A DNA stretch of 12,450 nt from CAYSAA01 sp964428905. Lineage in GTDB: Bacteria; Atribacterota; Phoenicimicrobiia; Phoenicimicrobiales; Stramentimicrobiaceae. The stretch's first letter is position 1; every line of letters begins with the position of its first letter. A model generated the notes under the pieces. That model saw nothing but the letters and a program-made list of their open reading frames with translations. It was not told where the DNA came from and searched no databases. The DNA is taken from NCBI GenBank assembly GCA_964428905.1, contig CAYSAA010000028.1:1-12450 (forward strand), given 5' to 3'. This document shows positions 7,493 through 12,450 of the stretch, piece by piece. The position numbers and the translations under genes were made by a program.

Positions 7493-7834
7493 TTACTCCT
7501 CGTAAAGTTTTTGAACATCTAAAGTTTTATATTTGGTATAAATTTTTACTACCAAAGCCAATGCTAAAGCAGTAAGAGAAATGCTAACCACAATGGCAGT
7601 AAGCATCAAAGCCTGGGGTACCGGATTCACATAAATTAAGTTTACAGAATCAGCTGCTTCACTACTCATTATAGGTGCTAAACCACCTTCGCGATAACCA
7701 ATAGCAATAAAAAACAATACTACACTAGCATTAATTATAGCCAAACCAATAATTTTTTTAATTAGATTATTCTTAGCTATCACTCCATACAAACCAATCA
7801 TAAATACTAACAAACTAATGTTTGTCGGCGTCAT
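7493..7834 (-). CDS. mrpC: Na+/H+ antiporter subunit MrpC (NuoK-like)
   Basis: This small subunit of 113 residues has three transmembrane helices and is homologous to NuoK of complex I and MbhG of membrane-bound hydrogenase. The family core PVPQALMLTAIVVSISLTAL (71-90) and an IGLAIINASVVLFFIAIGY-like second helix (about 29-47) are clear. Length is normal. The ATG at 7834 overlaps the mrpB stop in an ATGA quartet, with GAGGTG just upstream. Reinitiation by the same ribosome is therefore likely. It is expected to lie between MrpB and MrpD in the membrane complex. Confidence 0.95.
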   Translation of the reverse strand: MTPTNISLLVFMIGLYGVIAKNNLIKKIIGLAIINASVVLFFIAIGYREGGLAPIMSSEAADSVNLIYVNPVPQALMLTAIVVSISLTALALALVVKIYTKYKTLDVQKLYEE

Positions 7835-8256
7835 ATTTCACCTCTGTATTTAACTAATGCATAAAATATTCCGGTAATGCCTGCTGCTACCTTGATACTT
7901 ATCACTAAATTCAAGGGAATCATCAATCCGGCACTGGCAATACATCCCCTCTGGCCCAAGGAAAGAAAATTTTTGAGAAAGGGATAGCCATGCAACATTC
8001 CAAGTAAACCCAAAAAGATAAATGCCAATATAGCTAATTTTTCCATAATATTTAAATGTTTTTCTTTAAATCTATGCTCTGTTTCCTTAATGCCGTAAGA
8101 TAACGCCAGGAGAATAATTGCAGTTCCAATAACAACACCTCCCTGAAACCCTCCTCCAGGTGATAAATGTCCATGCAAAGTAAGGTAAAAACCAAAAAGC
8201 AATATAAAAGGAAATAGTTTTTGTGCTAGAGTTCTTATTATCTTTGAATATTTCAA
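7831..8256 (-). CDS. mrpB: Na+/H+ antiporter subunit MrpB (MnhB domain), TTG start
   Basis: This is an MnhB-domain subunit of 141 residues with four predicted helices. The signature TLHGHLSPGGGFQGGVVIG (26-44) is diagnostic. I chose the TTG at 8256 because GGAAGG (8266-8271) lies 9 bases upstream, and the resulting start MKYSKIIRTLAQKLFPF matches how MnhB proteins begin. It also leaves just one base after the preceding stop. A GTG at 8289 would add 11 residues and a 32-base overlap with the preceding gene, without a good ribosome-binding site. Together with the two upstream small proteins it makes up what is the C-terminal MrpA plus MrpB region in Bacillus-type Mrp. It overlaps mrpC by four bases. 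Confidence 0.93.
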   Translation of the reverse strand: MKYSKIIRTLAQKLFPFILLFGFYLTLHGHLSPGGGFQGGVVIGTAIILLALSYGIKETEHRFKEKHLNIMEKLAILAFIFLGLLGMLHGYPFLKNFLSLGQRGCIASAGLMIPLNLVISIKVAAGITGIFYALVKYRGEI

Positions 8257-8257
8257 T

Positions 8258-8515
8258 CTATTTTTCCTTCCGTAAAAAAAATGTAACACCCATTACAGCC
8301 ATAAAGAGAACAACTGTTTCCATTAACGTATCATAAGCGCGATAATCAAGATATATCGATGCAACAAGGTTAATTGCACCGGTATCGCGGACACCATATT
8401 CCAGATAATAATTGATATAATCTAAATTTCCTGGATTGCCGTATTCTGGATGAATAGAACTGATTATCAGAATAGTCATGATAATCAACAAAACAATATA
8501 ATAATACTTTTTCAT
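8258..8515 (-). CDS. MbhE-like subunit (C-terminal MrpA domain as separate protein)
   Basis: This 85-residue protein has an N-terminal hydrophobic helix (about 4-20), a polar segment with DYINYYLEYGVRDTGAINLV (32-51), and a final helix ending in LRKEK. The stretch DTGAINLVASIYLDYRAYDT (44-63) is the hallmark of subunit E of membrane-bound hydrogenases and of the last domain of MrpA. It is expected to be a structural part of the ion path next to MrpB. It starts 21 bases after the MbhD fusion gene. Its ribosome-binding site is weak (AAGAG immediately before the ATG, a better AAAAGGAA 17 bases away), so it may depend on coupled translation. Confidence 0.9.
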   Translation of the reverse strand: MKKYYYIVLLIIMTILIISSIHPEYGNPGNLDYINYYLEYGVRDTGAINLVASIYLDYRAYDTLMETVVLFMAVMGVTFFLRKEK

Positions 8516-8536
8516 CTCTTGTTTATCTGTTCCTTT

Positions 8537-9409
8537 TTAGTGTATATATTTTTTATACAATTTCTTATAAGTTCCGTCCTGTCTAATTTCTTTCAAAAAA
8601 CAATTTAATTGAGCCAGAAGTTCTTTCTTATCTTTTGCTACACCGAATCCATATTCTTGAATATCACTAATAGACCCTATTATTTTTAAATTCCGATAAG
8701 TTACCTGTCCAACCATGGCTTCATTGAGATCTACTGCAACGGCATAGAGTCTGCCTTCTGCAACAGCCTCTAAAAGTCTGTTCGGATCAGAAATGCTATT
8801 ATCAATCTCTATACCATCAACGGATTTCAGGGCACTAAGATATGAAGTATGTGGTACAGAAAAAACAGTTTTATCTTTTAGATCGGTAATTGAATTTAAC
8901 TTAATGTTATTGGTATGGGTTACCATAACAACCTTGGTAGGGAAATAACCATCAGAAAAATTTATTTTTTCCATTCGTTCTTCAAGACGAGTCATACCGG
9001 CACCAATAACATCCCCTTTCCCGGAAACCAGTTGAGGAATAAGATCCTGCCAATTTTTTACTTCCTTTATCTTCAGTTCAATATCTAATTTCCTGGCAAA
9101 TAAAGATAGAATATCATAATCAAGTCCAGCTGGATTACCTTGTTGGTCATAAAAAAAGAAACGATTGTGTGGATAAGTCAACATTACAAGCACTCCACGT
9201 TGTTTAATAGCAATAATAAAAATCACAGTAGAAAATCCTGCTCCAATAGCAGCCTCAGTAATAGCCACATCAGGAGCATGTAAATAATATAATACCAGTG
9301 ATAAAATCAGACTGAATGCCCCGAATACAATAACCGAACTTAGGAGATTCTTTAATTCAAGTGCCAGCAAAGCAAGCACTACTAACATCATTAAAAATGG
9401 GGTTATCAT
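8537..9409 (-). CDS. MbhD-domain antiporter subunit fused to an amino-acid-type solute-binding domain
   Basis: Residues 1-70 form the three-helix MbhD (DUF4040) domain with the canonical segment YYLHAPDVAITEAAIGAGFS (41-60), normally part of MrpA or a separate small Mbh subunit. Residues 72-290 form a complete periplasmic-binding-protein type 2 domain of the SBP_bac_3 class: GNPAGLDYDILSLFARKL (91-108), GDVIGAGMTRLEERMEKINF (132-151) and ending FLKEIRQDGTYKKLYKKY. Arg145 aligns with the carboxylate-binding Arg77 of HisJ, and Asp227 in LYAVAVDLNEA with the amine-binding Asp161. A small amino acid-like ligand is therefore plausible. There is no separate signal peptide; the MbhD helices are the anchor. 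KQRG right after helix 3 makes the side of the membrane uncertain. The gene is six bases after mrpG and in a packed operon, so the fusion is unlikely to be an artefact of annotation. Confidence 0.9.
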   Translation of the reverse strand: MITPFLMMLVVLALLALELKNLLSSVIVFGAFSLILSLVLYYLHAPDVAITEAAIGAGFSTVIFIIAIKQRGVLVMLTYPHNRFFFYDQQGNPAGLDYDILSLFARKLDIELKIKEVKNWQDLIPQLVSGKGDVIGAGMTRLEERMEKINFSDGYFPTKVVMVTHTNNIKLNSITDLKDKTVFSVPHTSYLSALKSVDGIEIDNSISDPNRLLEAVAEGRLYAVAVDLNEAMVGQVTYRNLKIIGSISDIQEYGFGVAKDKKELLAQLNCFLKEIRQDGTYKKLYKKYIH

Positions 9410-9415
9410 AATTAT

Positions 9416-9745
9416 CTATTTCCCCTTAATTCTTCCTTCCTTTTTACTCTCTTTGTTGTCCTCTTTTCGCCATGGCTTTATTCCTCTGATTGCAGCAGAG
9501 CGTGCAATAGCATGAGTGGATACCGGATTTGTTAGTAGAAGAAAAAATGTAATAATCAATATTCTTAAGGAAAATACATTGAATCCTTCCCTTATCATTA
9601 AGCCAACAAACAAGGCAACTGCGCCTGCCCCGTCACACTTGGAACTTGCTTGTAGTCGCGTATAAATATCAGGAAAACGAATCGTCCCTATGGTACCAAA
9701 AAAGAAAAAAACCAATCCAAAAAATATGAATATATTGGCAATCAT
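9416..9745 (-). CDS. mrpG: Na+/H+ antiporter subunit MrpG
   Basis: This 109-residue protein has three predicted helices. MrpG signatures are GTIGTIRFPDIYTRLQASSK (17-36) followed by CDGAGAVALFVGLMI, and LTNPVSTHAIARSA (71-84). The C-terminus (about 88-109) is hydrophilic and highly basic, as in relatives, and should face the cytoplasm. The ATG overlaps the mrpF stop by four bases (ATGA) and has AGGGG upstream. MrpG sits with MrpE and MrpF at one end of the complex and is needed for assembly. Confidence 0.95.
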   Translation of the reverse strand: MIANIFIFFGLVFFFFGTIGTIRFPDIYTRLQASSKCDGAGAVALFVGLMIREGFNVFSLRILIITFFLLLTNPVSTHAIARSAAIRGIKPWRKEDNKESKKEGRIKGK

Positions 9746-10008
9746 CTTTTTCCCCTGCTTTCTCCTTCTAAGAATTTACTGATAGCAATCGTACTGACAA
9801 ATCCGATAATTGCATATACTAAGGCTACATCTATATAAATATTACGTCTAAACAATAATGATGCTGTTACCATAATGCACACAACCTTGGATGAAATGAG
9901 ATTTACAGCAATAAGTCTATCCCATGGAGTAGGGCCAAAAAAAACACGATACAGTGTCAACAATGAAGTTACACTCAGAACTGTAATAACTACTGTTATA
10001 ATATTCAT
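9742..10008 (-). CDS. mrpF: Na+/H+ antiporter subunit MrpF
   Basis: This 88-residue protein has three helices. Diagnostic segments are FGPTPWDRLIAVNLISSKVV (24-43), with the Asp of the PWDR motif at residue 29, and NIYIDVALVYAIIGFVSTIA (56-75). Structural studies of Mrp place MrpF in the Na+-conducting part of the complex. Both ends overlap neighbouring genes by four bases (with mrpE at 10005-10008, with mrpG at 9742-9745). AAGGA inside the end of mrpE serves as its ribosome-binding site. Confidence 0.95.
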   Translation of the reverse strand: MNIITVVITVLSVTSLLTLYRVFFGPTPWDRLIAVNLISSKVVCIMVTASLLFRRNIYIDVALVYAIIGFVSTIAISKFLEGESRGKR

Positions 10009-10502
10009 TTAAATATCCTTCCTAACCATTGCTCAAAACGGCCTTTGATTAACTCTGATGCATGCCCAAAATGAGTGGTTCGGGTATACAGCCAGTGTAC
10101 GTAAAGATACTCATCTTCGATGTCAACAGTAATTGTCCCAGGAGTCAGGGTGATAGAATTTGCCAGCAGCAAGATGCCTAAATCTGATTTTATGTCTGTT
10201 TTTATCATCACAATTTCAGGATTAATATTCATAGTAACAACCCTATATACTACATCAAAACTAGCCAAAAACATCTCATATAAAAGGACAAAAACATAGA
10301 CAAATAAATACCAAACGGTTCCAATAATTCTACTGTGGATGCCTTCGTTGTCCTGAATAATAAAATTATAACTTAGCAGACCAATGAACAAGGAAATGAT
10401 AATACCAAGGAGGATTGAAGGAAATTGGAAATTAAAAGACAGAATTAACCAAAATAACATCAAAAATAGGAAAGTTAAAAAAAATCGAATACTTTTATGC
10501 AT
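10005..10502 (-). CDS. mrpE: Na+/H+ antiporter subunit MrpE
   Basis: This 165-residue protein has an N-terminal hydrophobic region of three helices (about 6-90) and a cytoplasmic ferredoxin-like domain. The family hallmark LANSITLTPGTITVDIEDEY (113-132) followed by LYVHW is clear. It is the first gene of the antiporter operon, as MbhA is in membrane-bound hydrogenase clusters. The ATG at 10502 follows AGAGG by about 10 bases. Two promoter-like sequences lie upstream, within 176 bases. Confidence 0.96.
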   Translation of the reverse strand: MHKSIRFFLTFLFLMLFWLILSFNFQFPSILLGIIISLFIGLLSYNFIIQDNEGIHSRIIGTVWYLFVYVFVLLYEMFLASFDVVYRVVTMNINPEIVMIKTDIKSDLGILLLANSITLTPGTITVDIEDEYLYVHWLYTRTTHFGHASELIKGRFEQWLGRIFK

Positions 10503-10545
10503 GAATAGAAACCTCTTACAGTAATGTTAATCAAGTACTTTAATT

Positions 10546-10574
10546 TTTATACAAACAATCTTCTCTATGTTCAA
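10546..10574 (-). promoter_or_regulatory. Candidate proximal promoter of the Mrp operon
   Basis: On the minus strand, TTGAAC (10569-10574) and TATAAA (10546-10551) are 17 bases apart. Transcription would start near 10539, about 37 bases before mrpE. It is weaker in consensus than the distal candidate but better placed for a short leader. Confidence 0.4.
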
Positions 10575-10650
10575 AACTTAGCAATTGGTTTCTGTCAATG
10601 TAGGTTGTTCTCGAATTCTATGACTATTAATTCTAAAAATAATTTTGTTT

Positions 10651-10678
10651 ATTATACCAAAACAGCAATTAAAATCAA
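10651..10678 (-). promoter_or_regulatory. Candidate distal promoter of the Mrp operon with extended -10
   Basis: On the minus strand, TTGATT (10673-10678) and a perfect TATAAT (10651-10656) preceded by TGG, an extended -10 element, are 16 bases apart. It would start a leader of about 140 bases before mrpE. I see no known riboswitch fold in that leader. The rest of the 265-base gap (10503-10767) holds no gene and no convincing terminator for the AMMECR1 gene, so read-through from upstream is possible. Confidence 0.55.
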
Positions 10679-10767
10679 AGCAAACCATCCATATTAACAG
10701 TATTAGTTTCAGTCACAAAGGGAAACAGGTATTGCTTGGTCAGGCAAACTGTTGCTACATTTTGTAA

Positions 10768-11295
10768 TCAATAGTAGCGTTTTACTTCAAACCTGGACAA
10801 ATGTATTTTTTCTTTCGGAAAGATTCCAGCTTTTCGTTTGGCGATATCTATCTGATATTCGACCGTATCTACCCCTTCTAAATCTGGTAACAGAAGGCCT
10901 TTTTTAAAACCACTGCTAACAATAACACCATACCTTTGGGGATCAAGTTGTGAAATATCTTTAATTTCTTCCGGGAAAGATAGGACATCCACCGAAATGG
11001 ATAATTTCTCTACCTCACTTATGTTTACTGAAGAAAACCGGGGATCACGGGTAGCAGCACTAATGGCATTTTCAATAATTTCCAAGGCAATATTGTCCTG
11101 AGTAGGTAAGAATGTACCAATACAACCACGTAAATGTCCGTCTTTATTCAAAGAAACAAATACACCAGCTTGTTTCTCAGTGAATTCCCGAGAAAGTTTA
11201 TCTGGTTGCTCTATCTTTTGCCCTGTTTTTAGATAGTGAATAATACTTTTCCTGGCTAATTGTACTGGAATACTCTCTTCTCTTTTTTGATTCAT
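10768..11295 (-). CDS. AMMECR1-domain protein (AmmeMemoRadiSam system protein A family)
   Basis: This 175-residue protein spans the whole AMMECR1 domain: GVFVSLNKDGHLRGCIGTF (44-62) with the conserved LRGCIG, SAATRDPRF (79-87), the SVDVLSFPEEI segment (101-111), and GLLLPDLEGVDTVEYQIDIA (133-152) followed by KRKAGI. The biochemical role of the family is not settled. In many genomes it is found with Memo-like and radical SAM genes, but those partners are not in this window. The ATG at 11295 has a strong AAGGAGGT 8 bases upstream. It lies 91 bases downstream of hypE in the same direction and could share its transcript. Confidence 0.93.
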   Translation of the reverse strand: MNQKREESIPVQLARKSIIHYLKTGQKIEQPDKLSREFTEKQAGVFVSLNKDGHLRGCIGTFLPTQDNIALEIIENAISAATRDPRFSSVNISEVEKLSISVDVLSFPEEIKDISQLDPQRYGVIVSSGFKKGLLLPDLEGVDTVEYQIDIAKRKAGIFPKEKIHLSRFEVKRYY

Positions 11296-11324
11296 TACAG
11301 GCTACCTCCTTTTTTAATAAACAC

Positions 11325-11352
11325 TTATAAAATTTCTCTCTTTATTTTATAA
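11325..11352. repeat. AT-only inverted repeat between hypE and the AMMECR1 gene
   Basis: This is a perfect 9-base inverted repeat (TTATAAAAT ... ATTTTATAA) with a 10-base spacer, lying between the hypE stop and the ribosome-binding site of the next gene. It contains no G or C in the arms and no following T-run on the coding strand, so it is a poor terminator. It may be a weak processing hairpin or chance. Confidence 0.3.
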
Positions 11353-11386
11353 TCATTAGGGCTAAATTATCATTTATCTATAAAGA

Positions 11387-12397
11387 CTAACAGATTCTGG
11401 GTAATTGTTGACCGCTGAGCATGCCTACCATTCTTTTACCTCCGATACTTGTCTTGAGATAGACTTCAGGACGAACTTTAGAAACTACTCTTCCAATGAT
11501 TGTAGACCTCTCTCCGTATTGACAGGTCTTCATTTTATTTAATATTTTTTCAGCATATTTTTGTGGCATAAAAGCAATCAGCTTGCCTTCATTAGCCAGA
11601 TAAAGGGGATCATAGCCCAAAATTTCACAGGTCTCTTTCACCATTTCCTCAATGGGGATTTTCTCTTCCTCAATTTCAATTTCCACCTGGGATGATTGAG
11701 CAATTTCATTTAAAGCTGTAGCTAACCCCCCACGGGTGGGATCTCGCAAAACATGGATTTCTTTAGTTATCGTTAACATTTGTTTAACTAAGTCAGCCAA
11801 CGGTGCTGTATCACTGAAAATCGTTTGCTCCAGCTCGAGATTCTCCCGGGAAGCCAAAATGCTGATCCCATGATTTCCGATGGGGCCATTAATGAGAACC
11901 GCATCTCCTTCCTGTGCTTGTTCGCCATTGATTAGAATACCATCATCAATATAACCTATTCCTGTGGAATTAATAAATATTCCGTCAACATCACCACGGT
12001 TAACCACCTTGGTATCTCCGGTAACTATTTTGATACCAACTTGCTGTGCTGCTTCGGCCATACTACAGGTAATTTGCTTCAGAACTTCCATAGAAATTCC
12101 TTCCTCTATAATAAAAGAGACACTGAGGTATTTTGGTTCTGCCCCACACATAGCCAAATCATTGACCGTTCCGTGTATTGCCAGATGCCCGATATTGCCT
12201 CCCGAGAAAAATATCGGGCTAATGGTGTAAGAGTCGGTAGAAAAGGCAACACGTTTATCTGATGGTGGTAAAACGGCACCATCATGCAGGTGATTCAAAA
12301 TCGGATTGTCAAAATATTTTAGAAAGACTGCACGAATTAACTGATTTGATAATTTTCCCCCGCTACCGTGATCCAGAGTTATTATTTTTTCGTTCAT
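11387..12397 (-). CDS. hypE: NiFe hydrogenase maturation protein HypE
   Basis: HypE receives a carbamoyl group from HypF on its C-terminal cysteine and dehydrates it with ATP to a thiocyanate. This is the source of the CN ligands of the NiFe hydrogenase active site. The 336-residue product has the PurM/AIR-synthase fold: LDHGSGGK (8-15), TDSY (54-57), FFSGGNIGHLAIHGTVNDLA (63-82), TGDTKVV (126-132), LRDPTRGGLATALNE (217-231). It ends in the obligatory PRIC, with Cys336 as the carrier residue, so it should be functional. The ATG at 12397 has AAAGGAGAG about 7 bases upstream. The remaining 53 bases to the right edge hold no identifiable coding region; a neighbouring hyp gene just outside is likely but not visible. 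Confidence 0.97.
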   Translation of the reverse strand: MNEKIITLDHGSGGKLSNQLIRAVFLKYFDNPILNHLHDGAVLPPSDKRVAFSTDSYTISPIFFSGGNIGHLAIHGTVNDLAMCGAEPKYLSVSFIIEEGISMEVLKQITCSMAEAAQQVGIKIVTGDTKVVNRGDVDGIFINSTGIGYIDDGILINGEQAQEGDAVLINGPIGNHGISILASRENLELEQTIFSDTAPLADLVKQMLTITKEIHVLRDPTRGGLATALNEIAQSSQVEIEIEEEKIPIEEMVKETCEILGYDPLYLANEGKLIAFMPQKYAEKILNKMKTCQYGERSTIIGRVVSKVRPEVYLKTSIGGKRMVGMLSGQQLPRIC

Positions 12398-12450
12398 TGT
12401 TTGCTCTCCTTTTGTTGCAATGGCTATGTTTATAATTTCTATTTTTGATA

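Noticed and set aside
10595..10600. Perfect TTGACA on the minus strand upstream of mrpE
   Set aside because: No acceptable -10 sequence lies 16-18 bases downstream. Two better-matched promoter candidates exist in the same gap.
10503..10645. Long leader of mrpE as a possible Na+ or Li+ riboswitch
   Set aside because: No stable nested helices or known conserved core could be recognised, only five-base AT-rich pairings.
12398..12450. Open frame continuing upstream of hypE to the window edge
   Set aside because: The ATG at 12397 has a good ribosome-binding site and gives the standard HypE N-terminus. The 17 upstream codons look non-coding.

Overview
This is an AT-rich bacterial window that carries hydrogenase-maturation and membrane-bound-hydrogenase-like (Mbh/Mrp) antiporter genes beside a cell-shape operon. 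A low-GC, probably anaerobic bacterium fits: hypE implies a NiFe hydrogenase elsewhere in the genome, and the Mrp-type cluster has the gene order of the Mbh module of energy-converting hydrogenases. Atribacterota or a deep Bacillota-like lineage is a guess. Nothing in the window proves a phylum.

Layout. Positions 1-2308 (minus strand) hold a cell-shape transcription unit: mreB, then mreC, then the N-terminal part of an M16 zinc peptidase that runs off the left edge. Positions 2309-2880 are a 572-base divergent intergenic region. It has likely promoters for both flanking genes and a conspicuous two-hairpin, relatively GC-rich island. Positions 2881-4164 (plus strand) encode a stand-alone ArsB/NhaD-type membrane transporter. 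Its stop codon abuts, tail to tail, the stop codon of the last gene of the operon that follows.

Positions 4165-10502 (minus strand) are a tightly packed nine-gene cation/proton antiporter operon. In order of transcription it reads mrpE, mrpF, mrpG, an MbhD-like gene fused to a solute-binding domain, mbhE-like, mrpB, mrpC, mrpD, and a second D-type (NuoM/NuoL-like) antiporter subunit. No full-length MrpA and no hydrogenase catalytic genes are present. Two sigma-70-like promoters sit upstream of mrpE. Positions 10768-11295 encode an AMMECR1-family protein and 11387-12397 encode HypE, both on the minus strand.

How the genes may work together: E, F, G, MbhD, MbhE, B, C and the two D-type subunits should assemble into one inner-membrane Na+/H+ antiporter. 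The unusual part is the MbhD subunit. Its C-terminal 220 residues form a periplasmic-binding-protein type 2 domain of the amino-acid-binding class, and the residues expected to hold the amino acid's carboxylate and amine groups are retained. This suggests a Mrp complex that senses a small ligand and is the best candidate here for an undescribed system. Other points of interest are an apparent ATT start codon for the last antiporter subunit, an Asp in place of the near-invariant TM5 Glu in MrpD, and the lack of mreD after mreC.
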